Source of the DNA: JAIBBV01 sp044347745
GTDB taxonomy: Bacteria > Bdellovibrionota_C > UBA2361 > JAFLCA01
Assembly: GCA_044347745.1 (NCBI GenBank)
Contig: JBIKUD010000020.1
Span: 1 to 60,671, forward strand
Direction of reading: 5' to 3'
DNA length: 60,671 bases
Of the stretch, positions 27,666-36,584 are shown piece after piece; positions within the stretch are counted from its first letter, which is position 1; each line of letters starts with the position of its first letter. The position numbers were made by a program, and so were the translations under genes. Under the pieces are notes generated by a model that was given only the letters and a program-made list of their open reading frames with translations, did no database searches and had not been told where the DNA came from.

Positions 27666-27816
27666 AAAAAAGAAGTTTCATCAAACTCTGCACTGGAATT
27701 AATTAGCCCAACTTTAAAGCTGCCCTAATATTACCCAAGCATTGCTGCGGTAAAATCTCCCAGTCAGCCTGAAACCGCCACAACACATCCCAGGAGTAGA
27801 TGAATAAATTGGAACA

Positions 27817-28692
27817 CTAATTGAGCAAAACACGCTCGCGAGCGGCCACCTGCGTAGCGGTGCGCCCCTGCGGAGTTGCTGGTGTAAATGCTTCGAGTGC
27901 CGTGGTAACTGAGCCTACAAAGACGCTACTTACAATTTTTAAAATTTCTCGCTTATCATCGGCCGTGACGTAAATGCGCGCACGACGTAGCTTTTTATGA
28001 TTTTCATTATTCTCAACAAATTTCACTTGAGGAGAAATTACCCACACCTTCCGACTTTCGCCATTCACCTTGATCGTTTCTTCACTCTCAGCGGTAAGTG
28101 ATATGAGGTAACGGGTTTTGCCATTAAAGGCGTCAAAGACATGAGTGGTGCCAACGGACCAAGGCAACCCGCGCGCAATTAACCCCGCCGACAAAGGCTC
28201 TAGCGTAAAATTTCCGGTGTCTATCGTAGTTACCGAGACATCTCCGCCATTTTTAGATCTCACCGACCGAATGCTGCCGTTCTCTAAAAATTCGATTTGA
28301 GTATTTTTATGAGTACTATTTTCACGCTGATCAATAAGCGTGCGAATTGGTTGCAAATCAACAGAAGACATTATGGCTTCAGCGCGATATCGCAATTTAT
28401 AAAAGATATCTATGCCACTATACGTCTTGGCTGAAACCAACATACGGTAACGCATACCTTCTTGGCTTATGGTCACCGATGCATCAGCAGCAGGTATACC
28501 TTCCCAGCTCACCTGATATTCGTAGGTTCCTAACGTCAGCTGAAATTTTGAAAAATCGGGATGATAGACCGGTGTACTCACCGAGGGCACTGCACTTGAA
28601 GTAGCCTCCGCCCGAGCAACTGATGACGCAAGTGTTAGCCCACAAACAAGGACTAAGCTGCACCATATGTGAATGAAATTTCGCCGTGACAT
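27817..28692 (-). CDS. Exported DUF3108 protein
   Basis: The protein has 291 residues. It has a clear signal peptide (hydrophobic about 8-24, cleavage after VARA) and is periplasmic or outer-membrane-associated. The body is a beta-rich DUF3108 domain, recognised by YQVSWEGIPAADASV near the start, IDTGNFTLEPLSAGL in the middle and DKREILKI-S near the end. The biochemical role of DUF3108 proteins is unknown; they are usually encoded near envelope genes. It is a single-gene unit, divergent from the unknown/plsC pair. Confidence 0.8.
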   Translation of the reverse strand: MSRRNFIHIWCSLVLVCGLTLASSVARAEATSSAVPSVSTPVYHPDFSKFQLTLGTYEYQVSWEGIPAADASVTISQEGMRYRMLVSAKTYSGIDIFYKLRYRAEAIMSSVDLQPIRTLIDQRENSTHKNTQIEFLENGSIRSVRSKNGGDVSVTTIDTGNFTLEPLSAGLIARGLPWSVGTTHVFDAFNGKTRYLISLTAESEETIKVNGESRKVWVISPQVKFVENNENHKKLRRARIYVTADDKREILKIVSSVFVGSVTTALEAFTPATPQGRTATQVAARERVLLN

Positions 28693-28875
28693 AGCTCAAC
28701 ACGATAAACGAAAGCCTAAAGCTGGCACCAGCCGTGAACTTACTTTGTTATAAAATGGGCACCATAAAAACCAGATGCTCAAACAAGATTAGCTCTACGT
28801 TTCTAGCAAGCGCTGAGCGCCAAGTCAAACTTGACTTAGCAATATCAATAACTTACGCTCTTAGCGGTTAATATC

Positions 28876-29454
28876 ATGCATCATTTTGGTACTCATATTG
28901 GGGTCCTTAAGACGGACGCTCCCGGGCTCTACGTCACCCTTTGTCAGGTATTCACCAAGTCAGAAGTTGCTGAACTTGAGGAGATATACCAACGGGCGTG
29001 GGCGGCTGGCGCAGGAGAAGAAGCACCCGTACGCCGTGAACCAGGAGTATCGTATAATCCCAAGACTGCGCGCCTAGCGGCCATACTCCTAAAAGAGGTG
29101 AGACCTGTTTCTTTTTCCGAAGTTGCCTCCGCGTTTTGGATGGCAAGAGAAAAGCGAGAAACGGCAGAGCAAGCTGCGGACTCCCGGACTCCATTGTGTT
29201 GCTACGAGTCGCAGGCAGTTATGGCTTTTAGTCAGCTTACTCTAGATGCCGAAGGTTCACCTTCAATTTATAAGCTGCAAGGAGCTTTGCTTTTGGATAA
29301 ACTTCGGCACTTGCATATGAGCGACATCTCTCGTCAGCAAATTCAAATTATTATAAATCAAGCACGGCACTACCTCACGCGCATTGCGGCAACACCCGAA
29401 CTCGCGCGGCTTGGCACACTTATTTCCCACGCCGCACGAAGGTATGCAGCATGA
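28876..29454 (+). CDS. Unknown helical protein coupled to plsC
   Basis: This 192-residue protein is not recognised. It is predicted soluble and almost wholly helical, with no signal peptide. An Ala/Glu-rich helix (SEVAELEEIYQRAW) and a late helical segment (LQGALLLDKLRHLHMSDIS) are the most regular parts. The last four bases overlap the ATG of the acyltransferase gene (ATGA), a strong sign of translational coupling, so a role linked to phospholipid synthesis is likely but unproven. No catalytic motif is visible. Confidence 0.65.
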   Translation: MHHFGTHIGVLKTDAPGLYVTLCQVFTKSEVAELEEIYQRAWAAGAGEEAPVRREPGVSYNPKTARLAAILLKEVRPVSFSEVASAFWMAREKRETAEQAADSRTPLCCYESQAVMAFSQLTLDAEGSPSIYKLQGALLLDKLRHLHMSDISRQQIQIIINQARHYLTRIAATPELARLGTLISHAARRYAA

Positions 29455-30191
29455 AATTTTTCTCTCTCTTTTTTGCAACTCCCTTATACTTCGCTTTAAC
29501 TTTAATAACTCTTATTGTTTGGGATCCTCTACTAAAGCTGGTGTGGGCACTTTGGCCCACAAAGCATAAAGCCGTTATGGATAGCGGCATCGGGCTGCTT
29601 GTGCGTTGGCTTAGCGTGCTGGGATCAAAACCAAAAATATCATTTCATACCAAAATTGCGCCTCATCAGCCTATTTTATTTGTCTCAAACCACCAAAGCG
29701 AATTAGATATCCCGCTCCTTATGTGGTTTCTGAAAGAGTACCACCCGCTCTTTGTAGCCAAAAAAGAATTAGGCGCATGGGTGCCCTCCGTATCGCACAC
29801 ACTTCGCGTTAATGGCTCTATCCTTATTGACCGCAAGAACCCTGCCCAAGCTATTCCGCTCTTAAAATCTTTAGGAGAAAGAATCTCCGCTCAAAAATTT
29901 TCAGGCTGCATTTTCCCTGAGGGCACACGCTCCAGAGATGGCAAACTAAAAAAGTTTAAAGTCGCCGGGGCCGCTGCCATACTGGAAGCGGCCAATCCGC
30001 CCCTTCTCGTTGTACCAGTTTGCATAAACGGCAGCGCGGAGCTTATTAAGCGGGGATTGTTTCCCCTTCCATTGGGATTGCCAATAAGCGTGGAAGTACT
30101 GCCCCCTGTTTGCAGCCCAGAAGAAGCCAAACAAGCGCCAGTAAAAGCGCTAGAACTCTGCCAACAGAGTATTAGTGCCGCCCTCAAATAA
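29451..30191 (+). CDS. plsC: 1-acyl-sn-glycerol-3-phosphate acyltransferase
   Basis: The protein has 246 residues. An N-terminal membrane helix (about 8-30) is followed by the acyltransferase motifs: NHQSELD (catalytic His81, Asp86) and FPEGTRSRDG near 155-164, which binds the phosphate of the acceptor. It adds the second acyl chain to make phosphatidic acid at the inner membrane. The start overlaps the stop of the upstream unknown gene by 4 nt. A second PlsC-type domain occurs within the fusion protein at 56017. Confidence 0.9.
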   Translation: MKFFSLFFATPLYFALTLITLIVWDPLLKLVWALWPTKHKAVMDSGIGLLVRWLSVLGSKPKISFHTKIAPHQPILFVSNHQSELDIPLLMWFLKEYHPLFVAKKELGAWVPSVSHTLRVNGSILIDRKNPAQAIPLLKSLGERISAQKFSGCIFPEGTRSRDGKLKKFKVAGAAAILEAANPPLLVVPVCINGSAELIKRGLFPLPLGLPISVEVLPPVCSPEEAKQAPVKALELCQQSISAALK

Positions 30192-30203
30192 GCACCCTGG
30201 CTT

Positions 30204-30232
30204 TTGACATCTTAAGTTAAAAACGATAGATA
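30204..30232 (+). promoter_or_regulatory. Strong sigma-70 promoter of tRNA-Leu
   Basis: A perfect TTGACA at 30204-30209, a 17-nt spacer and TAGATA at 30227-30232 lie about 20 nt before the tRNA. Transcription would begin near 30239. Confidence 0.75.
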
Positions 30233-30252
30233 TCTCTCCTCTTCAATTCTGT

Positions 30253-30336
30253 GCCCGAATGGCGGAACTGGTAGACGCGCTGGATTCAAAATCCAGTTTT
30301 CGCAAGAGAGTGGGGGTTCAAGTCCCTCTTCGGGCA
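30253..30336 (+). tRNA. tRNA-Leu (anticodon CAA)
   Basis: This 84-nt class II tRNA has an acceptor stem GCCCGAA pairing with TTCGGGC, a D-arm with GGTAGA, and an anticodon stem CTGGA/TCCAG enclosing the loop TTCAAAA with anticodon CAA. A long variable arm and a T-arm with loop TTCAAGT complete it. The discriminator is A and the CCA end is not encoded. It reads UUG leucine codons. Confidence 0.97.
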
Positions 30337-30515
30337 AATTCTTCTCGCAGTCTGATAGCTGTTTCCAAATAAACCCTCCATATACAACCAAAAAAACAAG
30401 ACTCAGGGTTCGTAATGGGTTATTTCCCGTATCGAAAAAAGAGTTACGGAACTACCCCCATGCCCCAACTCCACAAGCCCCGAAGCTTCTGCCCGGGACT
30501 CACACTAAAATTAGT

Positions 30516-30680
30516 TGTATTCTTCAGAGACATTTTGGTTTAAAGGCGAAAGAACCTTGCTCGCTTAGGGAGCTTGCGCTCGAGTTTGCTGTCAGCATCG
30601 CTCGAATTCACGAACTTGAAAAACAAGGCCTAAGACTTTTAAGATCAAATCGGCACCTTAAAAATCTCGGAGATGACTAG
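30516..30680 (+). pseudogene. Remnant of a sigma-70 factor, region 4 only
   Basis: A plus-strand frame ending at a TAG (30678-30680) encodes about 50 residues that fit sigma-70 region 4: QRHFGLKAKEPCSLRELA, then a helix-turn-helix (EFAVSIARIHELEKQG) and RLLRSNRHLK. Primary sigma factors have RFGL, a TLEEIG-like helix, a VTRERIRQIE-like recognition helix and a RHPSRS-like end in the same order. No start codon or regions 2 and 3 precede it, so it is the 3' end of a lost gene. It lies directly after the tRNA, a common site of rearrangement. Confidence 0.6.
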
Positions 30681-30727
30681 AACTCATCTCATAAAAGCCC
30701 CGTCCTAAAGTCGCACCGGCTTCCAGT

Positions 30728-32509
30728 TTAAAAGCTTCCCGTCCTTCTGGCATCTTGATGCTGCTCTGTTAATTCAGCCTCTCTGACTAGTCCCATATGC
30801 AGCACGTAAGCGCTTAAACTATTCGTACCTAAGTTTGGCACGTATGCCATCGCTGCTGGAATAATAACATCCCAAAGTACTTCCCCAAATTCTGCTGAGT
30901 AACGAACTTCATTGGGAGATGCAGCATACCTTGGTAAGCCCCTAATAAGCTGATCCGCTACTCGGTGAAACACATTCTCACCATGCTGAGCCAGTTCACT
31001 TAGATAGCTATCCTTTAACCTGTACCACCAGGTCTCAGCGATGCGCTGGTCTAACTGATTTGGTATTCGGCCATACAGCACCATAAGACCCTGCTCTACT
31101 ACTTGAGGGTCCAAGGTTTGCAGCTCCCCAATCACAAAGGCAGTTCGCTCGATAAGCTCGGACCTATGCCATTCTTTAGCCCAATCCTCCCTAATAAATT
31201 TATTTGCCAAAACCACCGCTAATTGGTAGCCGAATACACGAGGATCTTCAATTCGGCTTTGCTCTGCAACTTCTGCCGCAGCTGGCACATAGTCTGGAAA
31301 CACTTCTCTAAGGGTTTCAACTAAGCAGCTTTTAACCTTCCCGGGTTCCTCTCCGACTCGAGCTGCAATTTCAAACAGATTAAAACCCTCTTGGAAAAAA
31401 AGTTTTAGATACGTTGCCGCCTTCTCACTTTCGGCTGTTGTTGCTTCTCGTAGCGCATTAAATTCGCTCTCTCCCCTAAATTTACTGGAAAATCTTTGAG
31501 GATCCGCCAAATTACATGATGCAAACAAAGCTTGTGGCATTACACGCAAAGCCAGCTCTCTAAAAGAACCCCCTGCTGGGTCGAAGTGCTCAATTATCTG
31601 CTGAGCCGCATCCACAAACTGCTGCTTCACCTTTGGAGCCGGATAACCAGGTAAAAGTTGATGCACATGCTCAAACACTTTGGGGGCAACTGAGTTTACA
31701 AGGTACGCAAAAATACTCTCCCGCTGCTGAGTCCGAGCGTTGGAGTAAGCCACCCATACTTGGCGACTATAGGGGACCCCACCTGAAAGTAATTTTTGTA
31801 GTTCCCCTGCACGAATCTGAGGCTCCGCCACGGACTGATGTAAACTCGGGTGTTTTAAATCTGGGTTATAAATAGTCGGCAAGGCCTGAGGCACTTCACT
31901 TTGAATTCGGTGTATCCAATTTCTAAGAGTATTTGGGTGTATCCCCATTCGTTCAGCAGGAATGGAGCTTAATTTTTGCGCGGCTAAACAGGTAGCGTCA
32001 ACAAACTGCGCAACCGCTTCGGCATATGCCCGTTTATCTCCATGAGCCCTATGCGTGAGCAACTGAGCTGCATATGCTTTAAATTGATCATATTGGCGCT
32101 GCCCGGGAATCTGACCCTGCTCTGCGTTGGACGCCGAAGCCGCCCTGAGCTCTGACAGAGGCGCCCATAGGCCAAGTAACGCTCCTCGCTCAATCACCTC
32201 AGCAAATTTTTGCCCTGAGCCCGGATTATAATTGCGAGCCGCCACAAACGCCGCTAATTCGAGGTGAAGCATGGTATGCTCGGCATCTCGCGCACAGGGG
32301 TCGAATCGAGTTACCTGGGATAATTTAGCGTCCAAGATGGGAAGAAACAGTTTCTGAATTGCCTGACGCAAAAAGCCTGGTTCGGCGGCAACTGCTGTCT
32401 GATAGAGAGTTGGGTCAACTTGCTGACCCTTATATAAATGTTGGAGCACTACGGGCAAACCTGGAGCACCTTGAACAGCACCTGTCGAAGTTACTGCAAT
32501 ATCCCTCAT
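30728..32509 (-). CDS. Large soluble protein with sigma-like and helix-turn-helix segments
   Basis: This 593-residue protein is not recognised as a whole. It has no signal peptide or membrane segment. Three parts stand out. Residues 188-205 (MGIHPNTLRNWIHRIQ) look like a helix-turn-helix. Residues 300-325 (QQIIEHFDPAGGSFRELA) recall sigma-factor region 2, where a KAVEKFDP-RG-F pattern is usual. Residues 370-405 (FNLFEIAARVGEEPGKVK) recall region 4.2. The rest is helical. It could be a very divergent transcription factor, but the resemblance is by eye and weak. It ends 48 nt from the sigma remnant and points toward it. Confidence 0.6.
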   Translation of the reverse strand: MRDIAVTSTGAVQGAPGLPVVLQHLYKGQQVDPTLYQTAVAAEPGFLRQAIQKLFLPILDAKLSQVTRFDPCARDAEHTMLHLELAAFVAARNYNPGSGQKFAEVIERGALLGLWAPLSELRAASASNAEQGQIPGQRQYDQFKAYAAQLLTHRAHGDKRAYAEAVAQFVDATCLAAQKLSSIPAERMGIHPNTLRNWIHRIQSEVPQALPTIYNPDLKHPSLHQSVAEPQIRAGELQKLLSGGVPYSRQVWVAYSNARTQQRESIFAYLVNSVAPKVFEHVHQLLPGYPAPKVKQQFVDAAQQIIEHFDPAGGSFRELALRVMPQALFASCNLADPQRFSSKFRGESEFNALREATTAESEKAATYLKLFFQEGFNLFEIAARVGEEPGKVKSCLVETLREVFPDYVPAAAEVAEQSRIEDPRVFGYQLAVVLANKFIREDWAKEWHRSELIERTAFVIGELQTLDPQVVEQGLMVLYGRIPNQLDQRIAETWWYRLKDSYLSELAQHGENVFHRVADQLIRGLPRYAASPNEVRYSAEFGEVLWDVIIPAAMAYVPNLGTNSLSAYVLHMGLVREAELTEQHQDARRTGSF

Positions 32510-32737
32510 TCCTTATCCTTTTTAGTCTAAAGACGTCTTGGCCAAAAAGAACATGAGCAAAACCTAAACCCTGTGTGGACTTGCTGCTCGGTATATTTGA
32601 ACCCTGCCACACCGAAGCTCGACCTTCAATTAAAATCGTACAGATAGCTCTCCGAAGGCCTTTCGAAGCTAGATTAATCCAGCTACTCTCAGAAGGCTTT
32701 CAGCAGTTTTAGCTGAATTTTGAAAGTGCAACAGTTT

Positions 32738-33328
32738 ATGAACCAACTCCCCCACGCCCTAGGACAAAAATACATTTCAGTATCTCTCGCTGCCCTGCTT
32801 CTCGGCACCTGCGTTGGGTGTAGCGGGCCCATAGTGCAGCCCAATACCCCGCAAAACCACACTGATATCCAAGCGATTGAGCTTGTGATGAGCCGCGCTC
32901 ACATGAATGACACCGAATTTGAGCAATATAAACTTGAAGGCAGCACGTTATTTGGCGAATGCGGCAGCATTCGCCGTGGTCGCTTTATGCCGCAAGCGCA
33001 TCAAGTAAAAGAAATTTCAGCGACGGAGCTAGCTGCGGTACATCACCTGGTTGAAGGTGTCGAGCCAGATTTGGGCTCAAGCTCTCTCGATAATCCCGGA
33101 GATAATTCCTGGATGGCAGACCCAGGGCAATTTATTTTGAGTGTGCGCGCCAAAAGTGCAGAGCAGAAAATCAAAACCTCGCTAGACAGCGTCAGCACAC
33201 CGACCACCAAGCGTGAACGCGCGTTAAATCAACTAGCCACCCAGCTGCGTTCATTAACGGGCGAGGCACTCTGCGGTAATAAAAGTTTTTATGGTTTAAA
33301 TTCTGTTTCAGTCGCAGGCAGGCAGTAG
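32738..33328 (+). CDS. Putative lipoprotein of unknown function
   Basis: About 196 residues from the ATG at 32738; a TTG at 32720 is in frame but would place extra residues before the signal. The hydrophobic segment SLAALLLGTCVGC ends in a lipobox-like Cys, so it is probably anchored in the outer or inner membrane. The mature part is polar, with a few cysteines (FGECGS near the start, EALCGN near the end) and no recognised domain. It is a single gene, divergent from the 593-residue protein. Confidence 0.6.
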   Translation: MNQLPHALGQKYISVSLAALLLGTCVGCSGPIVQPNTPQNHTDIQAIELVMSRAHMNDTEFEQYKLEGSTLFGECGSIRRGRFMPQAHQVKEISATELAAVHHLVEGVEPDLGSSSLDNPGDNSWMADPGQFILSVRAKSAEQKIKTSLDSVSTPTTKRERALNQLATQLRSLTGEALCGNKSFYGLNSVSVAGRQ

Positions 33329-33335
33329 ATATTCA

Positions 33336-33392
33336 CCACAGAGGACACAAAGACCTCTGAGATAGAAACACAAAAGACTCTTCCTTTGTGTT
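33336..33392. repeat. Two small hairpins with CACAGAG-type sequence
   Basis: CAGAGG pairing with CCTCTG (about 33338-33358) is followed by AACACAAA at 33367-33374 pairing with TTTGTGTT at 33385-33392. The element lies between convergent genes and may end transcription from either side. Its CACAGAG words match those in the palindrome at 27563. Confidence 0.4.
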
Positions 33393-33566
33393 CTTAGTCC
33401 ACTTGTATGTTGGCCCCCGTCACTTCAGTAAAGGTACACTATGAAGGGACCTGCGGGTGCAGCCACTCGCCCCTCTCAACTATTTGGCTGAAGTTTGTAA
33501 TACCAGGGGGCTTCGTGCACTCTGTGTTTAATTGTATTCCTCTTTCACCCCGAACCCAGAACAGAT

Positions 33567-34562
33567 CTATCTATCTCTTAAGAACACATACAAATCAGAC
33601 ACGGGAAATTCTGAATCCAGGGTGCGCATTCCGTAACTTGAAAGCGCCGGAGTGGCCTCTGTGAACTGATAATAATAGAGCCGCTGAATTTTATTTACCT
33701 TTTCAGTTATAAACGGCCACACCTCTTCGCAATAGGCAAGCTGTGAGTTCACGCCCTGGGCCCCAGATTCAGTCACCCAAATTGGCAACGAAAGTCCATT
33801 CAAATAATCTCGCACTCCACCATCACGCACGATGTTCTCATACTGCTTGCCGTAAATATGAATCGCATAAATATCGGCAAAAGACTGAAGCCCCGCGTCT
33901 CGCATACTGCGATTATATTCAAGGGTCTCAGAATAATTTTGATTAATTGCGGTTGTCGCAGCACTTACCACTAGTTTAGATGGGCTAGCCGTTTTCACAA
34001 CGTTATGTGCACGCGCCAACATTTCAACATAGTTGTCAGGTTTGGTGGCCACATCCAGCGTGGTATTATCAGAATTTGCAACCATATTGGGCTCATTCCA
34101 AACCTGCCAAGCAACTACCCGCGCCCTATCTTTGTATCGATTCACCACTGGCTTAAAGAAATTTTCTACAAAAGTGGTTCTCGGATTATTCTCCACCCAG
34201 TTAGCTGAATTGGTCATCCATGAAGGCAGACCAGTCACCACAATCAAGGCCTCAACTCCTTGCGGTATCCCGTCTACTAAATCATCGAAGAATGAGAAAT
34301 TGATACTCGCATTGGGGCCAGACTGCACAGCATCTGTCCAACTAAAAAGCATGCGCACATAGCTTAAGTTAAGCGTATTTCGCACTTCGGCAAGCTGCGC
34401 CGCCGAGGAACCAAACCTGCCATCATTTGCAAATGCGTTTACGCCCATGCGGGAGACATCTATGTCCTTACGAGGAACATCAATAATATCAAGGGCATCC
34501 TCCAAACTTGAGTTACATGAGGAAATAAGTAGGCCCAGCACCAAAACTAATATAAATCGCAT
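33567..34562 (-). CDS. Lipoprotein glycoside hydrolase, clan GH-A
   Basis: The protein has 331 residues. The signal peptide ends in LLISSC (lipobox Cys16). A TIM-barrel glycosidase of clan GH-A follows (GH5/GH39-like): the acid/base Glu is in VWNEPN (Glu157) and the nucleophile candidate in VTESGA (Glu265), at the ends of the fourth and seventh strands, with HIYG in between. It is a retaining enzyme acting on an extracytoplasmic polysaccharide, perhaps the cell's own surface glycan during its turnover; the substrate cannot be read. It is a lone minus-strand gene between two lipoprotein genes. Confidence 0.8.
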   Translation of the reverse strand: MRFILVLVLGLLISSCNSSLEDALDIIDVPRKDIDVSRMGVNAFANDGRFGSSAAQLAEVRNTLNLSYVRMLFSWTDAVQSGPNASINFSFFDDLVDGIPQGVEALIVVTGLPSWMTNSANWVENNPRTTFVENFFKPVVNRYKDRARVVAWQVWNEPNMVANSDNTTLDVATKPDNYVEMLARAHNVVKTASPSKLVVSAATTAINQNYSETLEYNRSMRDAGLQSFADIYAIHIYGKQYENIVRDGGVRDYLNGLSLPIWVTESGAQGVNSQLAYCEEVWPFITEKVNKIQRLYYYQFTEATPALSSYGMRTLDSEFPVSDLYVFLRDR

Positions 34563-34707
34563 CTTAATCTCCCAGTGGCTTTTTTGTGTTGAGCGAGCAT
34601 AACAGCGCTTAACTCTTAGAAAAAGCGCTATTTTTATAGCAAGTGTGGCCTTAAGTTGTTAAAATTGCAGGGGTAGCTGCGTCGAGACGATTGTAGGCCT
34701 CCTTTTT

Positions 34708-35568
34708 ATGGGCGTACGTCATATGGGATTGTTTGTGCCATACGAAACTAATAAACCCCAGAGTCGTCGTTTGCGAAGATACAAAGCAGTCTTTACCCCT
34801 AGCCTCTTGCTACTCGCGCTACTCCTCTGCGCGGGCTGCGCGTCCAATGTGGTACGCACCCACCACAGTTTAGTAAATCGCATTAGCAATCGTGGGCCAG
34901 TTGCCTTAAGCAATGACAATCCGTTTCTAGCGGGCAACTTACTTTTGAATAAAGAAATAGAAAAAAGCGCAGACCTGAAAGGTTTTATTGCTCATCGTGG
35001 ACAACCAAATGCGCTCGAAGTAACCCGAACAACTTTTGGTCCGCTGCTGCTGCAATTTTACTACACAAAGGAAAAAGAAAAGTTTGTATTAGAAGAGCTG
35101 GCGGAGGGTACTTGGATGATTAAAGGCCCCTTCCCCGTGGGCACCAGTGAGCCAGTTATACTTACAAAGTCGAGCCAAATTCCTATTCCAGAAATAAAAA
35201 AGACTGAGCTCATAAGCAGTACTGCCGCGCCTGCTCAAGCAATGGCTTCACTTAAGATTGAAAAACTACAAAATGAGCCAGAATCTCAATTTATTGAGCG
35301 CCTCACGGCCACGCATTCGCCCCTAGCAGAGATAAGCCCCGAAGGCGACATAGTACACTACGTTACCTCAGAGGATGAATCTCTTGAAATGCTGGCACGC
35401 TGGTACACATTTGATAAAACCAATACTGCGCGCCTTGCTCGAATGAATAAGCTCTCTCAGTCGCAAGCCTTAACGATTGGCGACTCGATTATAATTCCGA
35501 GCTATCTGGTCAAAAACAAAGTGCGCTTAGACGAGATTGCCAAGAGTTCCCTGAAAGAAGCCCAATAA
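34708..35568 (+). CDS. LysM-domain lipoprotein
   Basis: The protein has 286 residues. After about 28 basic residues a hydrophobic stretch ends in LLCAGC, a lipobox. The middle (about 60-190) has no recognised domain. The last 70 residues form a LysM domain (VHYVTSEDESLEMLARWY, then LTIGDSIIIPSYLV), which binds peptidoglycan or chitin-like glycan. It thus tethers a membrane to the cell wall or acts in wall remodelling. The start is uncertain: neither the ATG at 34708 nor the one at 34723 has a clear Shine-Dalgarno. It converges on gmd. Confidence 0.8.
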   Translation: MGVRHMGLFVPYETNKPQSRRLRRYKAVFTPSLLLLALLLCAGCASNVVRTHHSLVNRISNRGPVALSNDNPFLAGNLLLNKEIEKSADLKGFIAHRGQPNALEVTRTTFGPLLLQFYYTKEKEKFVLEELAEGTWMIKGPFPVGTSEPVILTKSSQIPIPEIKKTELISSTAAPAQAMASLKIEKLQNEPESQFIERLTATHSPLAEISPEGDIVHYVTSEDESLEMLARWYTFDKTNTARLARMNKLSQSQALTIGDSIIIPSYLVKNKVRLDEIAKSSLKEAQ

Positions 35569-35579
35569 CACGAGCTTCC

Positions 35580-36545
35580 TTAACTTCTTAAACGCGCAAT
35601 ATCCGAGTCAACCATCATCTTAATCATCTGCTCGAAGCTTACTTCTGGCTCCCAGCCTAATACACGCTTGGCTTTACTTGCATCGCCCACGAGCAGATCA
35701 ACTTCGGCAGGACGCATAAAGGCTTGGTCAATCTTGACGTGACGTTCCCAATCAAGCCCGGCATGCGCAAACGCTATCTTCACCAGTTCCTTAACTGAAT
35801 ACGTTTTACCCGTCGCAATAACATAATCATCTGGTGTGGGCTGCTGAAGCATAAGCCACATCGCTTTCACGTAGTCGCCTGCAAACCCCCAGTCTCTTTT
35901 GGCATCGAGATTACCGAGCCGAAGTTCGGAGCTCATGCCTAGTTTTATACGAGCGACTGCATCGGTAACTTTACGGGTCACAAACTCAAGCCCACGACGC
36001 GGTGATTCATGATTAAACAAAATTCCGGATACCGCATACAGCCCATAACTCTCGCGATAGTTAACGGTAATGTAGTGGCCATACACTTTGGACACACCAT
36101 AGGGTGAGCGTGGATAAAATGGAGTCAACTCAGTTTGTGGAGTTTCACGCACCTTGCCGTACATTTCAGAACTTGAGGCCTGATACACACGAATATTTTT
36201 ATCAACGAGGCGAATTGATTCAAGTAGTTTGGTGACGCCTACCGCCGTGAATTCAGATGTGAGCACTGGCTGGGCCCAACTGGTAGGCACAAAACTCTGA
36301 GCAGCTAAATTGTAAACCTCTTGGGGCTTGGTGTCTTTAAGCACCGAAATAAGGGAAAACTGGTCGAGCAAATCTCCTTGTACCAATTCAATCTTGTCCA
36401 TCAGGTGCGCGATACGCTCAAATTTATCAACCGAGGCGCGCCTCACCATGCCGAACACTTTATAACCTTTGCTGAGCAAAAACTCGGCTAAGTAAGAGCC
36501 ATCTTGCCCGGTAACTCCTGTTACTAGTGCTACTTTTTTGGACAT
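35580..36545 (-). CDS. gmd: GDP-mannose 4,6-dehydratase
   Basis: The protein has 321 residues. It is an extended short-chain dehydrogenase with the NADP-binding motif TGVTGQDG (about 10-17), the catalytic SSSEMYG and the YxxxK pair Tyr149/Lys153. The segment NHESPRRG and the motif RDWGFAGDY are diagnostic for the family. It makes GDP-4-keto-6-deoxymannose, precursor of GDP-fucose, GDP-rhamnose or GDP-perosamine. It follows manC after 39 nt, so GDP-mannose made by ManC feeds it. The next enzyme of the pathway is not in the window. Confidence 0.95.
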   Translation of the reverse strand: MSKKVALVTGVTGQDGSYLAEFLLSKGYKVFGMVRRASVDKFERIAHLMDKIELVQGDLLDQFSLISVLKDTKPQEVYNLAAQSFVPTSWAQPVLTSEFTAVGVTKLLESIRLVDKNIRVYQASSSEMYGKVRETPQTELTPFYPRSPYGVSKVYGHYITVNYRESYGLYAVSGILFNHESPRRGLEFVTRKVTDAVARIKLGMSSELRLGNLDAKRDWGFAGDYVKAMWLMLQQPTPDDYVIATGKTYSVKELVKIAFAHAGLDWERHVKIDQAFMRPAEVDLLVGDASKAKRVLGWEPEVSFEQMIKMMVDSDIARLRS

Positions 36546-36584
36546 ACTTCCTCTTTACAAAACTAAAGCTTGATTTTTTGTTAA

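Noticed and set aside
33407..33664. 85-codon frame overlapping the glycoside hydrolase end
   Set aside because: It overlaps a well-supported minus-strand gene and has no recognisable features.
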